Of a stretch of DNA of 64,000 bases, positions 33,262 through 44,840 are shown in pieces; the first letter of the stretch is position 1, and every line of letters starts with the position of its first letter. Position numbers and translations under genes: made by a program. Source of the stretch: Neckera pumila (lineage: Eukaryota > Streptophyta > Bryopsida > Hypnales > Neckeraceae); assembly GCA_963969595.1 (NCBI GenBank), contig OZ018409.1:498501-562500 (forward strand). Reading direction: 5' to 3'. The notes under the pieces were generated by a model. It saw nothing but the letters and a program-made list of their open reading frames with translations, did no database searches and was not told the origin of the DNA.

Positions 33262-36200
33262 TCACTGATACATATTCAAATCATTCTGCAGATGTTTGTC
33301 TTCTAGGTTCTCCATCTGCATTGCCATGTATTCTAGAAGATGCGCTTTAGCCTCTGGTGGAATGATCACTGTCTCCTCTGTTTGCACGCCATACACTGTA
33401 ATCTTGGAATCTATAACAAGACCACTTCTCCCTTGACAAGGGACATCCGTCCATGAATACATAGCGGCTTCCTTCTTAGTCTAGCCCAACATCTCACCGG
33501 ACGGTTCTCACGTTGACTCCATACAGTTCGTGTACCTCACTTGGTTACTACCTGCTTCATCATGTGCTCCAGATCTCATAGTAGGCCAATACCACAAGAC
33601 CTTCATCTTCGAGGCCCACGTTCCTTGATCGAATTCTAGCACCTTCCCTAGAAAAAAGGGTACTCCTCCTCTTACTTCCGCTAGTTCTACGGTAAGGGCT
33701 ACGTATTGACCTACAACAATATCATTCTCTGGATTGAATGGAGGAAACGGATCTTCCTCTGCATCTTGTCGTAGCTCAGGTATAACTTCATTCCTTCTGC
33801 TTCGAATCCTCCCCCTAATCACTCTTCGTGATGTTGGTTGTGCAGGTCTATCTCTGCGGGGTCTGAAATACCCCCTCCTCTCAGGATTTGGCATTGTCGC
33901 CATAATCCTATCAACGGTTGCACTCTCCGTTCTATTTCCATCCTCATCAGCAACTACACTTGGAATTGTACCTCCTTCCACGTCAAGAACAATTCCATTG
34001 TCCCTGTTTTGGTTCAAGACATCGCTAGGCCAAAATGATAAATCACGGACACTTTCTCTATTTTGTTGTGGAAATTCCTCCAAATACTCCTTGAATTGTC
34101 CTATTTCGTCCACCACTTCTATGATCCTGATCGGGTTGAAGCCTCTCTCTATCATCTTCTTCTTGTATGCAATGAACTCGTCCAATGCTTTCAATTCCCT
34201 TTGATCATCTGCAAATACCTCAGCGAGGTCCGGTTTCTCTGCTACGCTCGGTAGTGAATTCAAACACAAATGCCCTCTCGTTGGGCCCCATTCATATGTG
34301 CAAAAATGCTTGTGTTGCACATGGACCAATCCATTTTCTAAGTAAAACCTCATATGGTGCGGAAATGTGATGCCCATCAGTGATTCCCTTCCTCGTAGTA
34401 AATGAGGTGTGATAAATGCCTTCCAATCGCAAATGTGCTCAAGCTTGCGAGCACTTACAAAAGCCTATGTGTGCGATGTTCCCTTCTCCACTAGTTGCAA
34501 CATCTCTGTCAAAGTGTCTATGTCTCTCCTCTTCAATACATTTGAAATCACACTGAATCTCTGATCAATGTCCTCATGTGTGTGGCCCACTATCAAAAAA
34601 CAAAGATGCACTTCCTTGAAAAAACCAAGACCAACTAGTGCAACACACATGGCAAACATGTAGGCGTTCTTGTTCTCCCTTATGGTGTTATCCGCTTGAA
34701 TCCTCAACATTGGTGGCAATGACTCCTTCCTTTGTTTCACTTCGCATATGACGTTCATCACCGACATTACGACTTGATTGCTATCATGTTTGTGGTGAGC
34801 ATCTATCCACACGTCTGCATACAAGCCGATACCATGTACAAGTACCCCACATAAATGAGTCCTCACAAATCGAGATTCGATGTTCTTCACAGTCTGCCTC
34901 ATCTTTGGTATCATGGTCGTGTTTTGATCCATACCGTCCACAATCAAACACATGAAAAAGTTCGAAGTGATCATTGCGGACCTCTTGAATAACCAATAAT
35001 CTCGCTTCTCTTCCATTTGATATCGAATGTGTAGCACGTATAGCTCTTTTATCTTCACCTTTGCGACTGCATTCATGGTGGATTCCAGCCCACACTTATA
35101 CTCCCAACAATGATAGCACTTTGAAAACCGGGAGAACAATGGGATTTGCACATGCGGAAATTCCTTCCACGAGAGTCGACGAAATGAAGTCATTGACCAC
35201 TCTGACCCGTCCACTAGTTTCTCACTTCTTCATTCACAAATTGGAAAACGTCCAACTTGCTCATATTCATTGGCAATAGAATTAGTGGTAGCACCGCATT
35301 GTCCATTTTCCTGCAAATTGAATGATGGGGTTGTTGACATCCTGCTTTGTTGAAATAAACGTTGAGGCTTTCCCTAGCTGTTGACATTTTTGCACTTTCC
35401 CTCTGCTGGCACTTGTTTCCATGAATAGCTACCACTCTGCCATATATAGCATGTGCTGTCTTCAATTGCTTCAAACGCCTCTGAGAATAACCCAACGCCG
35501 TGGCATAGCATGCATTGCACAGAACTATGCCATCTAGTTTTGTCACGTACTTGTCTCTCATTGGACCCTCCATGCGAGTGTAAAAGGCATTAAGCATTTG
35601 CATTATCCAAGCCGCGCGTGCTTTGTACTTTCGCCCCCAGGCCATATATCGTTGGTCCAATACATATTTTGCGTCTACATCACGCAAACAATTTTGTTTA
35701 CATGCTCCTCTCTCCTTCACACACATAACACTGTCAAGAGTAACTTTCTGACTAGCAGACTCCCCCCTCTCCCTCGGACTTCTCACCCTTGCCCTTTGAT
35801 TTGCCATTGAATACCTCCTCCTTGAAGCATGCTCAGGTAGTCCTTCACTTCTTGTGAAGTCCGCAATGTTACCTTCAGAGGATTGTGTCAGAGGAGAACT
35901 CCCTTCAGCTGTGCTTCCTCCACCTTGACTTGGTGGCGTGAAATGGGATGTGCTTGGATTGTCATCCACATCATGAAAATCAATAACCGGTGCAGAAATT
36001 GGAGGAAAACAAAAATTCTGCCCCTCCCTTGCATTTGCTGTTGTCGTTCTCACCTCAGAGGGAAGTGCATGACGAATTGAAGCACGACGCCAACGTATAA
36101 CTTTACCTATACAATCTCCCATAGTTTTTCCTACCAACTCTCCAACCCATTCTGTTTCCTATACAGCACGTGTTATAAGAACCGCAATTTCAAAAGGACG

Positions 36201-36466
36201 TAATTTCATGTAGTGAAGTTCATCACCGCTGCTAAATTGGTATCCAGTACACCAACTCCGACAATACGTCCTTCATCCCCAAGAAGTTGGACCATGCCAT
36301 TCGTAGACTGCGGTTCTCCATCCACAGGTGCACGATCTTCTTGTTCGAAAAGTCTTCCCCGTACCACACGCGCCAATCTTTCTCCTATGCTTCTTTGCTC
36401 TGTTGCAACCATCGTGGTGCCCACTCCATTGAAAACCACTAGACTTCCAAATGCTTCTTCCGCCAT
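33262..36466 (-). pseudogene. DUF7869-type transposase-like protein, broken by stops and frameshifts
   Basis: About 1,050 codons read right to left from ATG 36466. The N-terminal part (MAEEAFGSLVVFN, LLGDEGRIVGVGVLDT) shifts frame near 36220; TAG at 36161-36159; then a Cys-rich region (CVKERGACKQNC at about 35705-35680; LCNACYATALGYSQRRLKQL near 35520-35460), typical of the zinc-binding part of this family. A 1-nt frameshift lies near 35220. Then CYHC (35118), the core VDGMDQ (34941), WIDAHHKHDS, QADNTIRENKN (34698) and VGHTHEDIDQRF (34590), the DUF7869 signature. These acidic residues in an RNase H-like order suggest a DDE-type nuclease (inference). TAG (34467-34465), TGA (33510-33508) and TAG (33483-33481) follow in the same register. 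The family occurs widely in eukaryotes and behaves like a mobile-element gene. No terminal repeats were identified. Confidence 0.75.
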
Positions 36467-37409
36467 TTTCTTCTGTCACTACTACATTACAATTAAGTAT
36501 TTTTTTAGTAATATGGAATTATTTCAATATCTTACCGAACTAGTACCCTCAATGTAATTCCATTCAAAAAATAATTTTGAGAAGAAAGCTTCCCAAGCTT
36601 GCAAAAAAATCCTAACTAACATAAACACCAGAAAACCATTAATTTTGATAAATGAGATGAAAATAATGAGTTGTTTAAATGTGTGCTTATTTATGGATTA
36701 CCTACTCTACAATTCATTCTAAATCCTTCATTTAACTCTATTTTCAATGTTTTTTCAAAAAAATTAAATCATAGGATTTAATTTTGCAATACATCATTAC
36801 AACTACTACAAATGGGCATTTTCCTATTCTATAACTAAATTCATTATTATTTATTATTTTAAATCATTAGCTCAAATTTTCTACCTACTATTATTTTCTA
36901 AATGTTACACAATTTTAAGTGCTATCAATTTTGTTAAACTTACTTTCAACAATAAATACAAAGAAGAATCACCAATATGGACATTTAGGATGGCAAATGT
37001 GCCCTTTTTAAAAGCAACTGCCATGTTCCTTATATTGCACAGGGAGGGATTTTTGGAATTTGAAAGTGACTATTCTACAATCCACATATTGGACATTTTT
37101 GAAATTTTTTTTAATATACCTTCTACAAATTATGTATTATGAGACCCTATGGTTACATGTGTCCAAAATTTTATTTCTCTACATTTTAGTACTCCTACTT
37201 TAAATATTAGTCTTGAATCATTTTGAATTATAATATACTAAGAAGCTCTAGGAATCCCATACATGCAATTTTTCCTTCTTTGGATTCACAATTAATGAAC
37301 CTTTGAAGAGGCGGATGCTTTAATAGATTCTCACATTCTCATTCTACAAATTTTTGATTCAACAGACCATGGCATGCACATGGCACTTGAATTCCCGGTG
37401 ACAGAGACT
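36467..37409. other. AT-rich spacer
   Basis: No gene seen. It would hold the 5' terminus of the DUF7869 element. The stretch 36640-37110 resembles parts of the nested family-A unit near 30640-31080 (GATGAAAATTATGAG-like, CTACTCTAAAAT-like), so it is probably another, more diverged copy. Confidence 0.35.
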
Positions 37410-38339
37410 TTAACCCCTAAAGTCCCATTGTCCCCTCTAGGGACCAAATGGATTTTGGGCAGGCAACTACGGCTTCAATATTCATCATTATTTTCTAAAA
37501 CTTTCTGTGAAGATAGGAAAACACATTAGCTTTATGGGAATATGATTTTTATTTCAATTGGTGCTCGGGAGCAAAAGTTATGGCACAAAAGGTCATTTTT
37601 TTTGGTGCGGTGGGCAGAAATCTTCTCATACAAAAAAAATAAAATAAAAAATAAAAAATAATTTTCTCACAGATTGTATTTTTAGCTACAAGGGAAGGTT
37701 TGATTCATTCCATTCGGATTTGTTATGTGAAAGTTATGGACAATCTTATTTTTTGGACAATTAAAGCATCTTCTTGAAAAAATAACTTGTAGGACTCATT
37801 TCTGAATGCAATTTTCATTATTTTTCAAAAAAAATTGTTGAGCACGTCTAAGTTTGCTTGCTAAAAGAATCTCACCATTGGAATTATAGTGTTTTAATCC
37901 CATCTTAGAGCTATTGACGATTTAGTTTTTCTTTCAATCTTAGACCTAGTTCTACTTAACAATTTTTTAAAGAATGAAAATCATGTGTATTTTTTTGGAA
38001 TTTTTTATCCTACATTCTCAACTCAGTTATTCAACATAAAAAAAAATTAAATTTGAATTCTATAGTGCAAATTTTTTTTTCAAATGGGGGTCAAAGTCAT
38101 CTAAAATTGCAAGTCAGTTTTCAAAAATCAATTTTTTGCAACTTTGAATGCTAATTTCTTCTACTCTATACGGTCAAACTTTATGAAATTTTTACCACAT
38201 GACCTGAGATAAGTTTAGTACAAGATCCTATGGTTAGATTCTAAAAAATTATTTTTTCTCTTTTCTTAGTTCAATGCAGCAGAACTAGCAGTTTTGAGTC
38301 ATTTTTGATAGAAAATTGCCTTGGGACTTTAGGGGCTAA
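37410..38339. mobile_element. TTAA-bounded non-autonomous element, family A copy 5
   Basis: Left TTAACCCCTAAAGTCCCA, right TGGGACTTTAGGGGCTAA; 930 bp. Colinear with 8609-9516 over its length, for example the shared GGGAGCAAAAGTTATGGCAC. No coding frame. Confidence 0.6.
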
Positions 38340-38991
38340 GGTAGGGCTCTTAAAGCAACCCTACTCTAAAAGTGACCTCTAACAAAGAGATAGCTTATGC
38401 TTTCTTCAGTATACCAATAGTGTACATTTCAAGAGGGGGTCACTTTTAGTGATCCTTGCATTTGAATTTCAGAAAGTTGTAACTAATTCCACAAACGTCC
38501 AAAAAATATGAAACCATTTGGATTAGATGCCAATTCCATTATTCTTCCTACAGGAATTTATTCAAAATTGTTTCACAGATTTTAGTTTACCCCTAAATGC
38601 AATCAGCTAATACAAGCATGCTTTAAGAAATGCCTACCTTAAGGAATATTAAGTGAAGGACTTGAGTCTTACTAAGAGCACATAAACGCTCTGGGAAGAA
38701 GTCAGCAAATGATTTTCAAAGAATGACGGGAAGAGAAAATTGGAAGGACCACAAATGAAAACCAATCGTCACACTCAAACAGAAAACCCTACTTTTTAGA
38801 GTTCAACTTCAGTGGTAGTCCACGAACACAGAAATCACTTAACCTCCGATACTTCGAATTGGGGGTATAAGGGATGTGGGTTGAGAGGGGATGTGACAAG
38901 CGTATTGCAAAAGGGTGACACTTGATTTTTGAATCGTCGGTCAGTTTGAGTGTTGTTCAAGAAGCTTTGAAATTTGTTTGTATGGTCCTAG

Positions 38992-39025
<34 letters not shown>

Positions 39026-39633
39026 AGTTGCTGTTCTGAAACGCGTGGAACACGTAAATTAAGCGAGTAAGAGTGTAAGAAAGCCTCCCGCAGTTGCTGC
39101 CCTCGATACAGTTTCCTTCGAGAACTTCAAGCGCCTAGAAGTGATTCTAAAGCAAATCAACCATTAACAATACCCTACTAAATTTATAATTCCCTACTCC
39201 TTCATCATTACAATTCCCAGTTCCCGTCAATCACGTCGTCAACGCCGCAAATTTAAATTCTGAGTATGTATCCCCGCAACCTCTGATGACATCATTTCGT
39301 GTTTTCTAGGGAAGACAACAGACCAAGTCTTATGATCACGCAATCACGTTCTTCATTTTTTTGCAATTTTATGGAGGCCCTCACAGGTCAAACTTTTGCC
39401 AATGCTTCTAACTCTAACCGCTACTGTGATCACCAGGGGGTGCTACTCGAGGAGAGAAGTGCTCAGTTTTACAGCGGACAGAGAAGACAAGACAGGCGCT
39501 CGGCATCAAAGCAGACAAGGAGTATAGTTCACAAGAGCGACTCAACGCCTGATCCAAGTAAGGAAATCTAACTTCTTTTGCTTGTTCTTTTCGAGTACTT
39601 CAACAACTACCTTTTGAAGTTCCTACTACGCTA
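38340..39633. other. Spacer with GA microsatellite
   Basis: A (GA)n microsatellite lies at about 38995-39023. Plus-strand open frames at 39299-39571 and onward show no recognisable domain; treat as spacer or UTR. Confidence 0.35.
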
Positions 39634-39713
39634 TAGGGGCAGTGAACAGTATCCGCTGTTGAACCCCCCGCGCGTGGGGAGGGTTCAACAACAGATACTA
39701 TTCATTGCGCCTG
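39634..39713. mobile_element. 80-bp foldback element
   Basis: The 33-bp arms 39634-39666 (TAGGGGCAGTGAACAGTATC...) and 39681-39713 pair with about six mismatches, most of them C/T-type, around a GC-rich 14-base loop (CCCGCGCGTGGGGA). Probably a tiny MITE or a solo palindromic insertion; a transcript would form a stable hairpin. Confidence 0.65.
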
Positions 39714-39761
39714 CGATCATCAAATTTCAAATTATCCACAGGCGCAAGAGCTTGAGGGCAG

Positions 39762-40298
39762 TTGCCAGAAGTCAACTTGTACATCGCGTTTCCGTGTTGT
39801 CTACACGTCCTTGTTGTAACGCAAAAGGATTTTTTTTTTTACTTTACCTTTCTTGCCGCGAGATTCTGCATTCTTGGGTCACTGCAGCTGACGCTCTCCC
39901 GGTCCCACTCGCTTATTGCCTTCCGCTCCCGCTCACCTCCGGTACCCACACGCTCTGCAAAGGACAACCTTCTTTCCCGATTGCCTGTTGTTGTCGCTGC
40001 CATTGCCTTTGTTGTTGGTGCAGGTGAGAACCAGCTTCTACGTTCAAAGGTTGTTGCCTGCCGTTGGTTGCAGATCGAAATGTTTGAGAGTTGGTTGCCG
40101 GAGAGTACAACCACCTTTTGTGCAAGATTTCTGAAAGGCATAATTGGTTTCAATTTTTTGTTCTTTAGTTCATACGTTGGAAGAGCACAATTTGGCGGTT
40201 CTCAACAAAGAGGAAGCTTGCTTACATGGAGTTCCTTTCCAATTGAGGGTGAGGGTGAGCTCAGCGAGGTTCTTGGACTTAGCAAGCCAACTAGGTAA
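39762..40298 (+). CDS. Long open frame of doubtful status
   Basis: A 178-codon ATG frame with a hydrophobic N-terminal part (FFFYFTFLAARFCILGSL) and no recognisable motif. Competing frames on both strands are also open in the same interval, which suggests composition rather than selection. Listed because it is long for this AT-rich window. Confidence 0.15.
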   Translation: MPEVNLYIAFPCCLHVLVVTQKDFFFYFTFLAARFCILGSLQLTLSRSHSLIAFRSRSPPVPTRSAKDNLLSRLPVVVAAIAFVVGAGENQLLRSKVVACRWLQIEMFESWLPESTTTFCARFLKGIIGFNFLFFSSYVGRAQFGGSQQRGSLLTWSSFPIEGEGELSEVLGLSKPTR

Positions 40299-40299
40299 T

Positions 40300-41159
40300 T
40301 GTTTATTCACAAGAGTTTGAATTGCAACAAGGAAAGTGCAGCTAGCAATCTTACACAAAAATTTCTTGTCCTACAATAGCAAGAGATTCACGCAGTTGTT
40401 GCCCTCCGTAGATTGCATACAACAATGTGGACAAGAATGAGCATATTAGCCTTGTTGTTCCGTAACATCAGTTAACGTAAGCAGACTGATGTTCCGATGG
40501 AGGGTGAGGGTGAGGTATGATTCAGAGGATTTTTGTTTTCTGGTCGATTTACTTGTTTATACGTGCGAGGTCGACTAGATACCAAAAGGACTGTACTGAA
40601 TGTGCTAGTACTAGGGTTTTCTTAAAAAATCGAGAGAATGACATTTCATAGGCCCCAATGATGTTACCTGAAGAGGTGGAAATGATTTGTTCTAGCTTCG
40701 ACGTCGTAGTTGGCAGTTTGAGTGGTGGTTTTCCTGCACACAGTAGCCAAGTTTTTTTTTTTTTAAATGAGCTTCAAAAATTTAGTCAAAACCCACATAA
40801 ATTTCATTGAAAGACTTACCACATGTATGAATGCAGAGAATCCACGTTCAGTAAACGTGCTTTACCTTCAAACGATGGCTCTGCTCTTTTGTACCTAGTT
40901 TTTCAGTTCCATTTGATTTCTGTCGATCCTTGTGTTAAGGCAGCTATGTTGCAAAGGCAAAGTATATCTTCACTTTAGCAGATACTCTCCTCCTTGAAAG
41001 CCATCCATCGACACAGCGAGTAACAAATTTCTTGATAACCTGATGAATTCACTGGAGATTGGTGGCACGCTATTGCTTGCAGACAGTAGCTAAAAGCTTG
41101 TTTTCAGTCAGGGCAATATGAGCAATTCATTTGTCTCACTTCCCCACTGGAGGATCTAG
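40300..41159. other. Spacer
   Basis: No gene supported. GAGGGTGAGGGTGAG occurs at 40245-40259 and 40500-40515. Confidence 0.35.
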
Positions 41160-41456
41160 TTAGGATATCCTGATTTCTAATATAGCATTCAAGAAGCAAA
41201 ATAGTAAAGTGCGACCGTATGAGCAAAAGTATATCGAATCTAAATTAAACAATGAAACTTGCAGCCAAGCTTGTAGATTCAACAACGTTACATATATACC
41301 TTTGTGAATGGAAACCCTAGCGCCTAAATCCGGCCCTTCTCCACTTGCTGTCCCTTCCAAGATTGCAGGATAGCTAATGCTTAAATTTGGTACAGAACCC
41401 TCAATTACGTCCCCTTCAGGAAGAGAGCTTAGAGCAATGGAGAGAACTGGGCACAC
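41160..41456 (-). CDS. Hypothetical short exon
   Basis: ATG at 41456, then ALSSLPEGDVIEGSVPNLSI and GTASGEGPDLGARVSIHK, followed by a possible donor (AAAG|GTATAT near 41302). The codons up to there look coding; the remainder of the frame is probably intron. Not recognised. Confidence 0.28.
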   Translation of the reverse strand: MCPVLSIALSSLPEGDVIEGSVPNLSISYPAILEGTASGEGPDLGARVSIHKGIYVTLLNLQAWLQVSLFNLDSIYFCSYGRTLLFCFLNAILEIRIS

Positions 41457-42579
41457 ACTTAATGAGCGTTTAGGGTTAGAAGATTATAAGGAGAAAGTGA
41501 GCATCAATCTATTTGATAGTTGTTTTTGAATAATTACGTAACATTGTGATGCTTGTTGAGTGTGATCGCTCAGTGAGCTCTTAATTTTCCTTATTTCTAA
41601 AAACTTAGGTTCAACAATGGAGGTTCAATTTAGTGACGCAGGAGTTTGATTTGGTATGATCGTTTTCTGTGTGTGTTCCAAGGGACTCATGATATTTCCC
41701 TGTCTCACTCTTGTAGGTTGTTAGGAAATTTATGTGCAAGGAAACCTAAGTGATGTTCCAAGACTCAAGACAGCTCTTGTAGGTTGGCAAGGGAATTGAC
41801 CTTAAATCGCACTATTCAGCAATTTAGCATGATTGAACATGGTTTTCTCTAGTATATGGAAATAAAATGTGGGGTCCTACTAATAGTCAAAATAAGTATT
41901 CAAAATCTCTTAGAATGCATTTTTTGGATACCATGTGAATAAACTACAAATTTCCAAAAGTGTTGGAGTAGGTGTATCCAAAAGCAATCATAGAATCATA
42001 TGAAAAGTAGGAGTACATTTTTGGTTAAAATATTCATCGTGCAATTTTTAAGTATAGTAATGTTACTATACATTAAAAATAAGAGCACGTGACCTCCTTA
42101 TTGCTTCTCTATTTCTTTTGTGCTATAATAGTTTCTTTTTTAATTTACTTAATATGAAAATGGTGGAAGAATTGAAAACTAGATCAAAATCTTAGATTTG
42201 AAGGCACAATTCAATATATTTTTTTTCTATAAACAGTCATTGTGCAATATTATGAGACCTTGATTGACTGTGAACACCGATAAGCCAGTACATTAATTAA
42301 GTAATAGCTTATCTTGCTTTGTATCTTTGTTTTTAGTTTATACAATAGGCAGCTACGGGTAATTCAAGTCTATGCGATAAACAAAAATGATTGAATGAGG
42401 TTTTATAAAGTAATTTCATCTTCTCGATATTGTTTTTAAAGTACGTGGGCAAGGATAACCCATCTTGTTGTAAGCATGTCTTAAAAAAGAAAGATGCTTG
42501 TTTGCATTGACTGCTTCCCTCTCCATTGTAGATTACGCTTAATTGCACTAATTCCTTCACCTTTTTAGCGGTGTTTTTA
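41457..42579. other. AT-rich spacer
   Basis: Nothing recognised beyond a short near-duplicate (CTCTTGTAGGTTG, GGAAATTTATG / GGGAATTGACC) near 41710-41800. Confidence 0.35.
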
Positions 42580-44840
42580 TATTTTGTAGAAGTTCTTCTT
42601 CATACATTATTTTTTAGAAAAGGCACTATTCTTGGAAGGGAATTCTACAAATATGACAATTATGAGATTCTAACCATTTCATGTGGCAAATGACTTCATT
42701 AGTTGCAAATGTCACATACATAGGATTTTTTAGAGAAATTTGCCTTTAATCAAAAATGTAGAAAGTGCCAATTTCGGAATAATAAAACATTAGGAATTCT
42801 AATTTCAATGAGGAATGGATATGTTGTTTGAGCTTCATTCTTTGTATCATGCATCACTATAGGTTGTTCTGGTACAATTGAATTAAACTATAATACAATC
42901 ATTTGAAGAACTCTTTATGGCATGCAATTATTCATAGAAATAGCATTGTAGGACGAATATTAGAAGTCTTTTTCTCTCCTTTTTTTTTGCTACAAACCAC
43001 CTAAAACAAAATGTTTACATACCCTTTGTTAATATTCAAATTATCTTGGCTTTCTTAGAAAGTTATAATGGCATTGGTTAATAGTGTACATTTAAATATT
43101 CCTCTTTTCCAAAGAATATAGGCCAACTATGCATAGAAGACTTAGGTAGAATTTTCTATATCAAAAATAAAGAGAACATGAAATTTTTTTTTCTCAAATA
43201 AGTATGAAACTCTAACCATTTCATGTGGCAAATGACTTCATTAGTTGCAAATGACACAATCATGAATATGTTAAAAGATCTTCAAGTATGAAGCATGAAC
43301 AACGTTATTGACATTTTTCTTTCATGTTCCAGGTTTTTTCAAATGAATACATATGACAAAGGGGTTTGTAATCAAGTAGGAGAAAGTGGGTGATTTTAGG
43401 CCGCAAGCTACAATATAAATTGCATCAGGTATTTGTCCTTCATTCTTGTATTCTGTTGGGCAATGTTTCAATGGATGATTATTCTTTAGGAAGTTTACGT
43501 GCAGTCCCAAAAAAGAGTAAGCAAATTTTTTAATCAGGGGACATTAGGAATCTCATTGTTACAGACGTGTGGATATGTGTTTTTGATCTTTATTTTTCCT
43601 ATCATACTTCATTGTAGGTTCTTCTGCTATAGTTGAATTATATTGTACAATAGAAATTTCAAAAACTCTATTAGATGGCATACAATTCAAGAAGATAGCA
43701 TTGGAAGAAGACTATTAGAAGTGTTATTTGAATTCTTTTTCATTGAAAAACTCTTAAACCAAAATGTTCATATATTTTTTATTGATATTCCAATTTTAAT
43801 GGCATAATCAAAAAATTATTTGGTTTTAGGTAGTACCTCTCTAATATACATTTTTATTTTCCAAATTTGAAGAATAAAGGCCAGCAATGAACATAAGGAA
43901 TAGGTAGAGATTCCTATTCAGAAAGAAGAAGAACGCATGATAATTTTATAAAAATGTGGAACCTTGACAATATTTATGTTCTATGCTGAAATATGTATAT
44001 TTCACGTACAAATGACGAACGCATCAAATTTTGTTTGTGTTCAACCCTTCACAAGTTAAATTGTTATCCTATTACTTTTAAGAAGTTTCTCTTTATATAT
44101 TTGAAATGAAAAGCGTTGTCTTTTTGGAAGGCAATTGTACAAGTAGGGCAATAATGAGATTCTCACACTTTCATGTGGCAGAAGACCTCATTACTAGCAT
44201 AATCGACGTTCATGACACTTATTTTTTATGTCCTGGTATCTTTAGAGGAAAATACATGTTCTAAGTCAACAACGTAGACAAGGAGCTTCGTAATTGTTTT
44301 GGAGAAGTGGGTACTTCTAGACATCAAGTCCTACATAAATTGCATCAGATAATTGTCTTGAACTTTTGTACTCTCCTAGCAATACTAAAATTATTCTTAT
44401 TTGTAAGCAAATTTAAGTTTTGTTTTGAAAAGGAAAAAGCCAAATTTTTTATCAAAACACATTAGGAACATTAATTAAAATTTTGAGTGGATATATTTTT
44501 TGAGCTTCATTTTTCCTATCATATGTAAATGTAGTTTCTTTTGATACAATTGAAGTAGATTATTTCAAGAAATTTCAAGAACTATGATGGCATACAATTC
44601 AAAACTATAGTAGTTGAAGAAGACTATTAGAAGTCTTCTTCAATTTTGTAATGATAATCTCCTCAATCAAAATGTGAAGGTACCTATTGTTTGTACTCCA
44701 ACCATTTTGGCCTTCTTAGGATTTTTTTTTGGTTTTCAATAAAGTTTTTCTATATTTTTTTTTTCTTTTTTAATTTTGATGAGTAAAGGCTGATGATGAA
44801 TGTATGAGATAGGTAGAATTTTCTATTCCAACAAAACAAA
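42580..44840 (+). repeat. Three diverged tandem units (about 0.75-0.95 kb)
   Basis: The block CATTTCATGTGGCAAATGAC-TTCATTAGTTGCAAATG occurs near 42675 and 43215, and a decayed version (TTTCATGTGGCAGAAGACCT) near 44165. A second block (GGATAT...GAGCTTCATT..., AGGTTCTTCTG, GGCATACAATTCA, GAAGACTATTAGAAGT) occurs near 42820, 43570 and 44490. The order is maintained. AT-rich, no coding frame; probably an old tandem duplication of an element. Confidence 0.55.
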
